Shown in pieces: positions 10,151 through 22,197 of a stretch of DNA of 64,000 bases (position 1 is its first letter; every line of letters starts with the position of its first letter). The position numbers and the translations under genes were made by a program. The DNA comes from Diphasiastrum complanatum (taxonomy: Eukaryota > Streptophyta > Lycopodiopsida > Lycopodiales > Lycopodiaceae): positions 7,645,676 to 7,709,675 of the forward strand of contig CM055097.1 of assembly GCA_029204225.1 (NCBI GenBank), written 5' to 3'. Under the pieces are notes generated by a model. That model was not told the DNA's origin and did not search any database. It saw only the letters and a program-made list of their open reading frames with translations.

Positions 10151-13100
10151 CGACAAAGATGGATCTTAACAACATGTAGGTGAAAACCCTAGGAGATCAC
10201 CCACTTGGAAGCTTGTTCTCCACTAGGAAGAGAAATCTGATCGATTCACTACCAAAGATCCAAGCTTCACAACTCCAAGTGATTTTTTGTAAGCCTTCCT
10301 TTGATACCATTGTAGGGGGAAGCTCCTCAAGATTCTGCTTACAAAATAAACACAAAGAAAACACGGTGGAGCAAAATTGCCCAAACCAATGAGAAGCCAC
10401 CGATCAATATTTGGTAGCATCACACCCAAGTAGGAGGGCGAGTTCCTACAATGATACATAGGCCCTACCCTCACCTGTGCATTTGCTCATGCAAGCTAGG
10501 TAAATTTCCAATAGCGCTTTTCATAACTATTGATAGTCTACACATGCATATAGTCGTCCTAACCCATGCACTAGCTCCACTTATGTGGCTGGGGCCTCAC
10601 AAGATTATTAATTACATTATTGGCCTAGTTCGGAATAGCGAAGCATAACCAATAATCTCGAGTATTGGAGTACCATGTATCCAAGTCTAGGATTATGCCG
10701 AATGCTATATGAAGGACGTGGACGTTACAACAATAATCATCAAAATGAAATTTGAAAAAGATTCTGACGAATGTAACTAAGACTGCATGTTCACTTGCTG
10801 CAAAGTTTTCTAATTTCCTCCTTACTTTTTGAAGGTGACTGAAGTCTTCTTCACTTTAGTCTCCTCCTCTATACACACGAGGGTGGAAGGGACTTTGAAC
10901 TTCATCATCTAAATGATAAGTAAAAATCATATACCAAGGATGATAGAAAGAGATTTCTTGGTTAAGGTTATTGGATGGGAAGGTAACAAAAGGAAGTGGA
11001 AATTCCAATATGAGGAAGTGGAAGGATCAAGAATTTTAAGATTTTAGAATGTGAGGCTAGGTCATTGATTCCAAGATTCCATTCCACTTAGCAAATTCTT
11101 GATCCTTCCACATCCATTCCAAGATTCCATTCCACTTAGTGTGAGATTCTTTTAGAATGTGAAGGCTAGGTCATTGATTCCAAGAATATGGAAGTGAAGG
11201 CTAGGTCATTGACATAGAATGGCAAACCAATGAGGACGTTCTTGAAAATGTTACATTAAATTAGATTAAGTCCAACTTTGTTATGTAGGGGTGTGGAGGC
11301 AAGGGCAAATTTGAAGGAGGGTATGGGCTAGCCTTGTATTACACCACAAGGAATAGGAACTTTTGAGAGATATCTCCTAGAAAGTGGATAGAGGGTGCAT
11401 TTCACCCAACTTTTTCAAGTTTCTCACCAATACCCTCACATGCACTATGGAGATGATTCCTTGCAAATGGATTGAAAAGTTGTCAGGACAAGTAGCACTT
11501 TGAGTTTGAGGAGATATGAGGGAACATTGATTGATCACACAACAAGTGACGAGATACACTTAGCTTAGTCAATCAAAGACCTTTTTCAAGGCAACTTTGC
11601 TGAGAGTTGGAGAGAAGTGTTATTGGTTGACCAAATATTTAAAAATTATCAAAAATATGCATCTAAATTTTAGTTCGTATAATCATTTCTAAAATGATAT
11701 CAAGAAAAATTGCTAGTTATCGCCTAAAGTAGGCCATTGGCTGAAAAGAAGTTATTACCTACTGATAGTAACAAATTTATGAAATTGAACACATATATCA
11801 CTTTAAACATGTTTAGACTATCGAGATCTTGTGCGTTACATCATTTTAGATGTTTATAATGATATTGGATTGCTAACTCATTTAAACTATAGCTTACACT
11901 TTAACTAATTTCTTCTTTCTTGAGTTTCCAAAATAGTTAGTGAAAATTTTCCATATAATTTATTATATTGATCACGTTTAAATCCTTTACTTTATGTACT
12001 TTGTCTTTTGGTTCTTTACATTGGTATTTTTTTGAAATGAGGATGCCTATTATTGAGGATACCTTGGTGGCAAGGCTTAATGTAGAAATTGATTTCATTT
12101 ACTTTGGGGCATATTCATTTTTTCATTCACTTTATGCTTTTAAATCACCAGTTCAAACTAAGCCAAGGCATATATGAAAGAGTTTAGACCTTTCAACTTG
12201 TCAAAATGGAGATATATGCACCAAGTTTATATACTTTTAAACTTTTTGAAAGTGTCATTGTTGGCATGTTGCAAGATTTGTTAAAACTTTTTTTTCACTA
12301 AATAGCATTTCCTTTGTTTATGTCATTATAGCAAATTTCGTTTGTTGAAGCGTTTGCACTAGTAGTAGTAGATTGTAATTTGTCGTGAGTTGAGATTATG
12401 AGAGTCCAATGATCTTGATTTATATGTATAACTTCTTTTTGTGGCAGAGTTGAGAAAAGGGGTTGTGGCTATGGAATGTTGATGTCGATTGCTTGATAGC
12501 TTGAAAGACTTACAAGGTACCTTAATGTTGAAAACCAATAGAATTAAAATTAGATTCATAATTATTAATCTGCTTTGGTTTTTTTTTAAAGATTCAAGCT
12601 GTATTGGTATGTTTTCCAATATCTTTTGGCATGAAAATCAAGTTGGCACAAAAATTCTAATTTAGATGTTCATAGCATTCTCATTACATGGCTTGTGTTG
12701 AATAGGTATTGGGAATAATATTCCATCCGAAATTTGTGTATTCTTTGAGCATATGGCCTTTGTTTGGCCATTATGTGCCATTTTTACACTCTCCAACAAC
12801 ATGGTTAGAGATAATTGACTATTTAGATGCACTCTCTATTGTGTATTTTAAAGAGCCATCAAAGGTTTTGTCCATGTTTAGCCGAATCTAAAAGAACGAA
12901 TCTCATTTGAGATGATATATTTCTTGGAATGTATAAAATGCAAATTTCAATTGCAAGATATCGTCACCAAAATAGTGACAATTGGAGTATCAATTTTTTT
13001 CTTCGTATAATGCAAGAGATCAAATGTTATATTTATTTTACTTGTGATCCATATGTAGTTTCTCTAGCTTGTCAAGATCCTAGCTTGATAAAAGCTAAAC

Positions 13101-13400
13101 ATAAAAATATGATCCTAGTTGGCACATTCTAGTTAATATAATGAGTAAGGGTTACAAAATCATTCTCAATTATGATTATTCAATGTGAGGAAACTATGGG
13201 GGGGCAACCAAGTGTAGGATATGGTTTCTTAAAAAAGAACATAATACTAATGAATTATAGCTATAATTGCAAAAATAATAATACTTGAAAAAAGGAACGA
13301 GCTATTATATTAGGTACAATAGATCTTTAGAGTAAGAAATATTTATCGCACATGTCAAATGCCTCATGTTATTTGTAGATTACGAAACTTTTTGCAAAAG
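10150..13400. other. Intergenic, AT-rich; no gene seen
   Basis: Only short open frames on both strands, none with a recognisable motif. Near 10300 the plus strand reads TTTGATACCATTGTAGGGG, which weakly resembles a minus-strand primer-binding site next to an LTR end. The motif is imperfect and I found no partner LTR. A local inverted repeat at 11018-11111 is listed separately. Confidence 0.5.
11018..11111. repeat. 19-bp perfect inverted repeat within a shuffled local repeat cluster
   Basis: GTGGAAGGATCAAGAATTT (11018-11036) is the exact reverse complement of 11093-11111, with 56 bp between them. The surrounding 200 bp also repeats CTAGGTCATTGATTCCAAG three times and CCAAGATTCCATTCCACTTAG twice, so the segment has been duplicated and inverted locally. 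Confidence 0.85.
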
Positions 13401-13472
13401 AAAAAGGGAAGGTTTTATTGAAACAAGCTTATCACATTTTCTGAGGAGATTGGCTACAACACGCACATGCAT

Positions 13473-13499
13473 GCACACACACACACACACACACACACA
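13473..13499. repeat. (CA)n microsatellite
   Basis: An uninterrupted CA run of about 13 dinucleotides, preceded by ACGCACATGCATG. A purine-rich GAGGGAGGGAGGGAGGG stretch follows about 260 bp downstream, near 13757. Confidence 0.95.
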
Positions 13500-16379
13500 T
13501 ACATGATGTCTAGTAGCTTTTTTTCCATTTGGCCATGGCAAATAGTATTTAAAAAAAAAAACAAGCAATTATGCATAAATCATCCAAGTATATGTAGTAA
13601 AGGTGGAGAAGTCTCTGAAAAACAAGACATTGTTTCTTCTTGAATAATTTCACCCATAAAATTGCCATTATGAACATTATTAGCCAAGCAGTATACATGG
13701 GCCATTGTTAGGGACAACTTCATCCCTTGTAGGATCTCCCAACAACTTCATCTACTTGAGGGAGGGAGGGAGGGATGGAGAGGGAGAGAGAAAGAGGTAG
13801 TTCATATGTCATATCAAAGGTTGGATCTACAATGGAAAACAATGTGAGATCTAGCTTTTTCCAAAAGAGAGGCCATGTCGAAACATAAGGAGATGTAGAA
13901 GCATTAAAAAATCCATGTCTGGAAGAGCTTATTGCATTTAGTTGATATCCTCAAGTTCAAAGTGATTAGGATCTTACTCTTCACTTTTGAAAAAGTGAAA
14001 GGAGGTTTTGAGGAAACTTTATAAAAAAAATTTCAATTTAAAGGCCCAGCTGGTGAGATTCAGTTTGAATGCCACTTTATTTCATTATGAAGTTCTAGTT
14101 TAAAAAGCTTGGAAATTGCTAAAGGCACTTTGGAGAAGGCTAACTTTAGCTAGAGGAAGACTTTTTGGGTCAAATAAGGGCCACTTTGGAGCCTATGCAG
14201 AGCTGGGGACAATGTGTATACACCTTCAAGGGAGAAATACATTTCGAAGCAAGTTTATCACCACTATGTAGTACGAAAGGCGTGTGATCCAATAATGTCC
14301 TGCATTGCCATTTTGGGACCATATCATCATAGTAAGCCAGATTTGCTGCTCTAAACATGCAACTCAAGTTGTGAAAAAGGAGTTTGCTTGTAGCCAAGAC
14401 AATATGGAGTGGATTTCAAGTGTTTTTGATGACCTTAACATAGTACAATGTGAGTTAATGCTAACAAGGACAAGTTTGCATTGGAGAAAGCTAGTAAGTG
14501 TAGTTACTTTGCATCTTGATTGTTTTAATTGGTATAATTTGAAAGTGGGAAATCCAATCACATGTGAGAGAATGGCACTATATATTGGGCATGGTAAAAG
14601 TTATAGTTCGACCTTTTGGAGATAGATGATGGCCACGGTCAACAAGTGATGCTTGGAGGAGTATCTCAAGGCGAAGATTAACAAGGGCATTGTCAAATTT
14701 AGTGGACTTGAAAACCTCACTCGCATTTGCAAAAGGGAATTTTCTTGTTTGAGAGGAGATTTGAACTTGCAATGCAATTGTAGCACCAATCTTGAGACCA
14801 CTGAACAAGAGTGTGATTTTATATGTTCTAACGACTCCTTAAAGTATGTTCTTGGGAGTGTGCTCAAAGTGTATAGATTTTTTTATAAGTTTATGTTAAA
14901 AGATGTTTCTTTAACTTTGGAAAACACATTTTTGTCAATGCTTTGTTAGATGATCAATGTGTCATTTGCTAAATGATGAATGTGTGAGTTTAGACATGCA
15001 CAATGTGAAATTTAAAAAGAACATACAATACTATACAGCACACCAACAAAATGGTTCCTATACAAGTTCACTCTCATACAAACAAATTGATTCATATAAA
15101 AACAAACCCTTTTTGTATAGAACTTTCATAACATTGATTTTGACAAGAAAACTAGTACAACATATTTGTGAGTATGAAGTCTAAGTGACCTTCATTGTAT
15201 ATTGCACAGCTTCAAAACATTTAACAAAAGAAATCTCAAACTTCATTATGAATAATTCCAAGAGATTTTAATCACTTGTTGTACATGGATTAAAGTTGTC
15301 AAAAAATGTATATCATAGAGCTTAACATATTTACTACATAAAAATTAATATAATTAGAATGTCAATATCATTCTCCTCTTGTTAAGTAACTGTCACACTT
15401 GCAGCACATCATGACAATTGGTTGTCAAATTAGATATGCAAAATTTTTAAAGATTGAAAAAGGAGTATATAACAACAATCAAGCTCTAGAACTAACCTTT
15501 CGCTCTCCCCAATAATTCACCAGCATGGATCAAATGAGGTGTGGCTCTTATCCATATCAACATTCTCTTGCTCATCATCATTAGTGATGATGTCTCTTCA
15601 TCAATATAGGATTCTGATGGTAAAACATGATCAAATTTAGCACCATTTGTAAACAAATGCAAAAATGAAATGATGATAATCCGAAAGCATTCTAGATCTA
15701 TGGTTCATTTTCATCAAATGAAAAAATAATGGTGGGTACATGCATGTGTAAGATATTGCTACACACTCGAGGGAAAGTATTTGTTGTATTGATGTCTCAT
15801 GGCTTCTTGTCATGGTTGCACAAAATCGTTGTCTACACTCACAAATAGCACCAACAAATTTTTAAGAAGCATGTTACTTAAAGAAAGAAGATTGTGATCC
15901 ACATGTAATTAATTAAAAGTATCATACATGTGCCTCCACTGCTTATTATAACAAGTTGATTTTGTTAAGAAAATCTTTTCTCTCATTTGGTAGATACTCT
16001 CTTGTGGGAAAATCCAATCACCATGGACAATGGTTGAAAAACTATGTGCTCCATTTGCTATTTTTCATTGAAGAATGTGTACATGCAATCATTATTTGCT
16101 AAGTCACACCACTCCAGGGCCATTGTTGGTATGTACTCCAAGCTCTTGGTGTTTTCTTGGATGCTCAACCATCTACATTGATTCATATGGAAATATGAAA
16201 CAATATAAATTCTAGATGTGAAATAAGATAAATGTGCAAGGAGAAAATAAATATCACACGCAATGCTTTACCTAAACACGACTCTACGTGCTACCAAAGT
16301 GAATCCTTATTACCTATCAAAATCAAGGCTTTTCCAAACATCTCTAAGAATCAAGTGTGCGAGAAAAATCCCATGGTTG
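13500..16379. other. Intergenic; no gene recognised
   Basis: The longest open frames here are about 60-106 residues and overlap on opposite strands (14170-14950), which is the pattern of chance. None shows a domain motif, splice-consistent neighbours or codon bias that would support a gene. Confidence 0.5.
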
Positions 16380-16763
16380 GTACCTTATGGTGCACCCCCT
16401 CCAAGGCCTTGTAAGAAAGATGATGTATATATACAAAATAAAGAAGACTCAAAAAATTTTAACTGCACAAATAGATATACATCGATATAGAAAAACATTT
16501 ATACACAAAATCATTTGTATAGTTGTACTGAAGCCCAACTTTGAGTGATATTTGATTGATACCTTATGGTGTGCCCCCTCCAGGGCCTTGTAAGAAAGAT
16601 GATGTACAGATACAAAATAAAGGAACCTCGGAAATTTTTAAATGCCCAAGTTAAATAGATAAATAGATATAGATAGATATACATCGATATAGAAAAACAT
16701 TTATACACAAAATCATTTGTACAGCTGTATTGAAGCCCAACTTTGAGTGATATTTGATTGGAA
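16380..16763. repeat. Direct tandem duplication, about 180-200 bp, two copies
   Basis: ACCTTATGGTG...CCCCCTCCA and GTAAGAAAGATGATGTA start at about 16381 and 16561. Both copies end with CCCAACTTTGAGTGATATTTG, preceded by a shared block around CATCGATATAGAAAAACATT. The second copy is longer because of an expanded AAATAGATA / ATAGATAG tract near 16655-16680. Confidence 0.9.
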
Positions 16764-17496
16764 CAAAGCCAAGAGTTTATACAATTGATTGCAAGCAATT
16801 CATTTTTTTTCTACAATGTTGATTGTTGTAGGAAGATCCTTGCAATTCGTTATTAGCTGCTATGTTTTTTATACCTATATTCATTTCATAGATTTATATT
16901 TTTAATGACTAGCAATGAGTAGAAAATTATAAATTATAAATTCTTTCTAGTTTTACATTTATGATGAATCTAAAATATTCAACAGAAGATCATTATACAT
17001 TAGGACAAGCTCTTTTTTGATATAATGTAGGCTCCAATGCTCTCCACTATAATCACAGTTAGAGCCTCCTCATTGTATATAATGCTCACCTCTTTTCAAT
17101 TTGTGTGACCATCTATTTTAAGGTTCCGATCTAGTGGCATCTCAGTCCCATTTATTTTTATTGTTTTCCGTCTTTGGTAACTAAATGTAAGACTAAGTGT
17201 TGATATTACAACTAAAAAGGATCCTAATGATTCACAAAAGCGATGCATATTGCACAGAAATTAAATTGAATCTAGCAAATAGAAACAAGACTAGCTCCTA
17301 ATTCAAGCTTGTCTTAGCATTTGCTCTAGTTAGGCTCATAGATTTGGATCAAATTTACATCTGATGGTACAAGAAGCATTCTCGACCTATAATAACTTCA
17401 ATTATCTTCCAATCAATACAAATAGTCAAGATCCACAATAGAGCAATGCTAAAACTTGCCACATAATAACAATATCTCATGAAAGGATGCTACAAG

Positions 17497-18198
17497 TGTG
17501 AAAGTACTGTACTTTAGGACCATAAATGGATCTACAAAAGATCCACAAGAGTGATTGGATGCTTGCTTAACAATCTATCACAAAACTAGACACAAAAAAG
17601 TTGATCTAGATTGGCAATTTGACAAACAACAAGCATTAACAATCAAAAGCATTGATAAACATTGAAATCCGAGCCCACACGTGTGTACTACAGGCTGTAG
17701 TATGGCCTTCAACCTGAGAAACAAGTAGAAATTGATTTGGTTTCATTTGGATCACAAAAACTCAATGTACATAGTGAACTAGCTTGAGATTGCCAATGAG
17801 CTCCAAAAATTTTCTATCTTCTCACTATGGAGAGAGGGAATACATAGCAAATTCGACTTCCTTCTTGAAGTTAGGTGGATTTCCAGCATGTAATAAGGAA
17901 GTTAACTCACTCTCCTTGACCTAAAATGAAACCTTAGTCTATTTCCTAGAGTCATGCTTGGTAGATAGCTAGTTGGTCAAATTTTCACCTTAAATCTAGG
18001 ATTTAGGTCCTATAAACTAGGAATCACTACCAAAATGACATGACCAACCCTATGGACTTGACCTAGCCTACATTAGGATGGGTTTCCCACGTGGCATCAT
18101 GTCCTCACATGTGTGGGGCCCACTTGTGTACACAATTGACACTATTCTACATGGTTTTTTATCAAGCTAGATCTGCCAATTTTTGGCAATTCTTCGCA
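17497..18198 (-). repeat. Element A 3' LTR
   Basis: 702 bp, TG...CA ends (plus strand TGTGAAAGTACTG to GGCAATTCTTCGCA). Contains CCACGTGG (G-box core), CACACGTGTG and an ACTACAGGCTGTAGT palindrome. The last bases read CGCA where the other LTR reads CACA. Confidence 0.95.
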
Positions 18199-18211
18199 CT
18201 CCTCCTCAAAT
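18199..18211 (-). other. Element A polypurine tract
   Basis: On the minus strand the sequence next to the 3' LTR reads AAATTTGAGGAGGAG, a purine-rich primer for plus-strand DNA synthesis. Elements B and D have the same tract at the same place (AAATTTGAGGAG). Confidence 0.85.
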
Positions 18212-18408
18212 TTAGCTTGATCTATTTACAACTCTCTTGATAGATGAATGAAAGCTTTTAGAAGTGTCTAAAAAATCCAGCTACAAACAAGGAACTTTTG
18301 AGACTCCAATAGAGAATGATGTCCATGAAGGATCTTTCACCACCTCTTAGAGGATCCCTTACAAGATGTTCCATAAATGTGTCTATATACATGTAGCACA
18401 CTTCAAAA

Positions 18409-19323
18409 CTAAACATCATGCCAAGCCATGGATTCCAAGGCATTTTGTGCACTTGAAGATACATCAATTAAAATATTAAGTGCATAAATAATGTTGCCAA
18501 AGACAACTTGCCTTGCTTGATCCATATGATTGAGCCTTGATGGCTCCATCTTGATACTCAAGATTCTTCTTGGAGTCCTCGGGTCTTGAGCTTGATCCTC
18601 CACTTGACTTGACTCCAAAACATCAATGAATTGAATAAGGTGTTGATCCAAAGGTGCTTCTTCAAGTTTACAAATCTTCCACTCTTGAAAGATCACATTT
18701 CCACAATTGACAAATTCTTTGGTCGAAAACAAGTAGATTCTACAATCTCTACTTGAAGAGCAAAACACTACCATTATTCCTATCATTGAAATAGGATAAT
18801 CTTTGGTCCTTACATTGGAATGATCATGCACAAAGCATGTGGACACAAAGATTTCCAAAGCAAATGATGTTTCATCTTTTATGACTCTATTCAAAATATT
18901 ACAAAAATAGTTATCCAATGAAATTGCTTTATCAACAACAAATGTAGATTTCAAAACAGCCCATTTCATTGTCTTGTCATACAAAGCAATAAAAACCATG
19001 AATCTTAAAGGTAAGAAACAAGTCACCTCATGTCTACTACTACTTTCCAAAAAGTATTCAAAGATAGTAGACTCTCCAATGCTCACCACCCTTGTAAGAT
19101 GCACACTTGAATGGACAATTTGCATGCAATTTGATGACTCGGCCATTGTCATTGAGGACTCCCTTGGAACTCTCGTGCTTTGAGGCTGATCCTCAAGATC
19201 TTCCTCCTTTTGATGCTCCTCCTCAATGCAAGCAAGATCACACTTTGCCAAGATCTCCTCTTGAGTGATCTCCTCCTTTGCCAAGCTCATTCTTTCAAAA
19301 GCAACACTAGCTTCCAACTTAAA
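18409..19323 (-). CDS. Element A second coding part: possible integrase C-terminal remnant
   Basis: An open frame of about 304 codons in the same frame as gag-protease, separated from it only by a TAG at 19324-19326. Element B has TTG at that position, so this is a nonsense mutation and the two were one polyprotein. The N-terminal third is acidic and coiled-coil-like (EEITQEEILAKCDLACIEEE). The segment VSTCFVHDHSNVRTK...DCRIYLFSTKE...GNVIFQEWK resembles the end of a Copia integrase, where families read FGCxCFVHxP...GYxxxxKGYRxYxP...VxFxE. No DDE residues or HHCC finger are visible. I infer a drifted integrase tail kept after loss of the catalytic core. An unrelated accessory protein cannot be excluded. 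Confidence 0.6.
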   Translation of the reverse strand, partial: FKLEASVAFERMSLAKEEITQEEILAKCDLACIEEEHQKEEDLEDQPQSTRVPRESSMTMAESSNCMQIVHSSVHLTRVVSIGESTIFEYFLESSSRHEVTCFLPLRFMVFIALYDKTMKWAVLKSTFVVDKAISLDNYFCNILNRVIKDETSFALEIFVSTCFVHDHSNVRTKDYPISMIGIMVVFCSSSRDCRIYLFSTKEFVNCGNVIFQEWKICKLEEAPLDQHLIQFIDVLESSQVEDQAQDPRTPRRILSIKMEPSRLNHMDQARQVVFGNIIYALNILIDVSSSAQNALESMAWHDV

Positions 19324-20575
19324 CTATCTTCCATGTTTAAATCCCTTTGCAATGCAAACATCATTCTTCAAGATGAAGCAAACACCATGCTTAAAGTGGA
19401 CATCCAAACCACTTTCTAAGAGTAGACCAACACTAAGCATATTCTTGGTGATTGATGATACATAAATGACATTTTCTAGATCCATGCATTTTGAGGATTC
19501 TAGACACAAAGAGATGGTGCCAACACCATCTATCCTACACTCTTCATCATTTGCAGTAAAGACAAACTTTTTAGCAGCATTGAAAGAGTGTAAGGTTGAG
19601 AAAAAGTCCTTTTCACAAGACATGTGGGAGCTAGCCCCACTGTCGATCCACCAATTGTCTCTTGAATTGCTATTGCTTGTTGGTGAGGATGTAGATGCCA
19701 TCAAGAATACATCTACTTCATCCTCCTCCTCCTCCTTTGCAAGGTTTCCTTGTTTGTCCTCCTCCACTTGTGCTCTTAGCCTCTTGTAGCATTCATATGC
19801 ATAATGCCCCTTCTTTCCACAAAAGAAGCATTTTTGCTTTGACTTGTCCTTTGTGCTTGATGCATCATCCTCTTCTTTGGCCTCCTTTGGATGCTTCTTC
19901 TTTCCATTGGTCTTCTTTTTGCGCTTGAATGAGAAATTGGCTTTCTCATCACCATCCTGCAAAGACAAGGAACTCATCCTAGATTTTGCATGGAGCATCC
20001 TACACTCTTCAGCCACTAATACACTGTGAAGTTTTTCTATAGTTGGCAAAGTGTCTTGGATGGCAAAACTTTGGACCAAATCTGCAAAGTCATCTCCTAG
20101 ACCATTAAGGACAATTTGTACAAGCTCTCCATCATGAATCTTCTCTCCAATGGAAGCCAACTCCCTATTTAGAGACTTGATTCTGAGTACATAATCCTGT
20201 GCACTCTCCTCACTTCTCTTCATGCTTTGCAAAATCTGATTTCTAAGCATGAGTACTCTTGAAGTGCTACTAGATTCATAGATTGATTTTAAAGACTCCC
20301 AAGCCTCTTTAGCACTAGTACATGCTGATACTTCTCTCAACAAATCATTGCTCACATTCATCTTCACACAATGAAGTGCAAGCCTAGATCTCTTCTTGTA
20401 TCTAGCTAACTCCTGTGCACCTAGAGGTTCATCTTCATCTTCAATCAAGAACTCATGAAGGTCTTGGAGCACCAAGAGTGACTCCATCCTAACCTTTCAA
20501 ATAGCATAATTTGTAGAATTCAATCTCTCACTAGCTTCTAGAAGGTATGCTCCAGCAGATCCAATCTTACTAGTG
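19324..20575 (-). pseudogene. Element A gag-protease frame (UBN2 gag, CCHC, DSG protease)
   Basis: The ancestral start is mutated: position 20575-20573 reads ATT where element B has ATG. A TGA at 20499-20497 replaces the Trp of the conserved gag YxIW motif. From 20487 the frame is open to the TAG at 19324. It shows a Copia UBN2-type gag (EAWESLKSIY, SMKRSEESAQDYVLRIKSL), a zinc knuckle CFFCGKKGHYAYEC, and an aspartic protease with WWIDSGASSHMS followed by GVGTISL and ITKNMLSVG. The protease active-site Asp-Ser-Gly is intact, unlike in B and D. So gag cannot be made from its normal start, although the protein core is well preserved. Confidence 0.85.
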
Positions 20576-20589
20576 ACTTCTACAAACAA

Positions 20590-20960
20590 GAAATAGATTT
20601 GATTGACTTGAAACTCACAAACGTCTCACACTTGCAGTGTTTCACTCAAATTTGATTTCTAATCCAACAAATGGACTTATAATCACAGTTCTATCACTCC
20701 CTCACAAAGCTGGAATGAAGATAAGATGAAGTGAAAACTACTTTCAAACAAATCTTTGCCAAGAAATGGATTTGATTGTCTCTAGAAACTCACTAAGGTC
20801 TCTCTCTTGTAGTTTTTCACTCAAATTAGATTTCTAATCCAACAAATGGACTTATAATCTCAGTTCTAGCACTCCCTCACAAAGTTGGAATGAAGATAAG
20901 ATGATGTGAAATCTACTTACAATCAAATCTTGCCAAATTTGGCTATTTTTGGACAAAAAA
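20590..20960 (-). repeat. Element A leader duplication (about 175 bp, two copies)
   Basis: CCAACAAATGGACTTATAATC occurs at 20664 and 20839, within two imperfect copies that also share CACTCCCTCACAAAG and GGAATGAAGATAAGATGA. The same duplication exists in element B (37999 and 38173) but element D has only one copy. Confidence 0.85.
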
Positions 20961-21357
20961 ATGACTTGATCTCTTTTTCCTTCTTGGTGTACTTTCAAGA
21001 CCTGTTTTTAACCTTAATAGGACTTGAACTCAGCCTAGATTAATTAGATTCCATGAAACAAATTCAAATCTAATCAATGGCAAATGATCTTGGTAGATTA
21101 TCCTAGGATCTCCACCAAAAATTACACCAACAGCTCACAAATTGAATTTTTTTGGATCAAATGAATACCATGCATTAAATGCAGGTTCAGAGGTGCCCAC
21201 ACATGTGGACAGTACGGATTTGGACCCCTACCAAGTTTGGGATCAAATCTCCTCACCAAAATCAAGATTCTAGCTTGCCCTCTCAATACTAGCTTTTAGC
21301 ACCAAAACTTGCTAAAAATGGATTTGCATTAGATCAATGGCTTATGCTCTTGTACTT

Positions 21358-21370
21358 GGCTCTGATACCA
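21358..21370 (-). other. Element A primer-binding site (initiator tRNA-Met)
   Basis: Minus strand TGGTATCAGAGCC begins at the first base after the 5' LTR. It is the canonical plant Copia primer site complementary to the 3' end of initiator Met-tRNA. Confidence 0.95.
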
Positions 21371-22072
21371 TGTGAAAGTACTGTACTTTAGGACCATAAA
21401 TGGATCTACAAAAGATCCGCAAGAGTGATTGGATGCTTGCTTAACAATCTATCACAAAACTAGACACAAAAAAGTTGATCTAGATTGGCAATTTGACAAA
21501 CAACAAGCATTAACAATCAAAAGCATTGATAAACATTGAAATCTGAGCCCACACGTCTGTAATACAGGCTGTAGTACGGCCTTCAACATGAGAAACAAGT
21601 AGAAATTGATTTGGTCTCATTTGGATCACAAAAACTCAATGTACATAGTGAACTAGCTTGAGATTGCCAATGAGCTCCAAAAATTTTCTATCTTCTCACT
21701 ATGGAGAGAGGGAATACATAGCAAATTCGACTTCCTTCTTGAAGTTAGGTGGATTTCCAGCATGTAATAAGGAAGTTAACTCACTCTCCTTGACCTAAAA
21801 TGAAACCTTAGTCTATTTCCTAGAGTCATGCTTGGTAGATAGCTAGTTGGTCAAATTTTCACCTTAAATCTAGGATTTAGGTCCTATAAACTAGGAATCA
21901 CTACCAAAATGACATGACCAACCCTATGGACTTGACCTAGCCTACATTAGGATGGGTTTCCCACGTGGCATCATGGCCTCACATGTGTGGGGCCCACTTG
22001 TGTACACAATTGACACTATTCTACATGGTTTTTTAACAAGCTAGACTTGCCAATTTTTGGCAATTCTTCACA
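21371..22072 (-). repeat. Element A 5' LTR
   Basis: 702 bp, nearly identical to 17497-18198, ending plus-strand TTCTTCACA and followed by the target duplication ACAAG. Confidence 0.95.
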
Positions 22073-22197
22073 ACAAGACCTTGAATGAGGAACATGAACA
22101 TTGTAAAAATTTTCTAAGAATCTATATCCATGTGGCCAATGCCACTCATCACATTACATGTCAAACATCATAAGCTAGTATTGTGAAATCTCACAAC

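Larger units (their letters stand above)
17497..22072 (-). mobile_element. Element A: non-autonomous LTR retrotransposon (gag-protease, no RT)
   Basis: A complete 4,576-bp element on the minus strand. It has two 702-bp LTRs, a tRNA-Met primer site directly beside the 5' LTR, a purine tract beside the 3' LTR, and a perfect 5-bp target duplication ACAAG (17492-17496 and 22073-22077). By eye the LTRs differ at about a dozen positions (roughly 98% identity), so insertion was fairly recent. The body encodes a UBN2-type gag, CCHC zinc knuckle, aspartic protease and a second part of about 300 residues. It has no reverse transcriptase, RNase H or integrase DDE core. Elements B and D in this window are relatives. 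Confidence 0.92.

Noticed and set aside
14170-14950. Group of overlapping frames of 65-106 codons on both strands
   Set aside because: Mutually overlapping, no splice-consistent partners and no recognised motifs.
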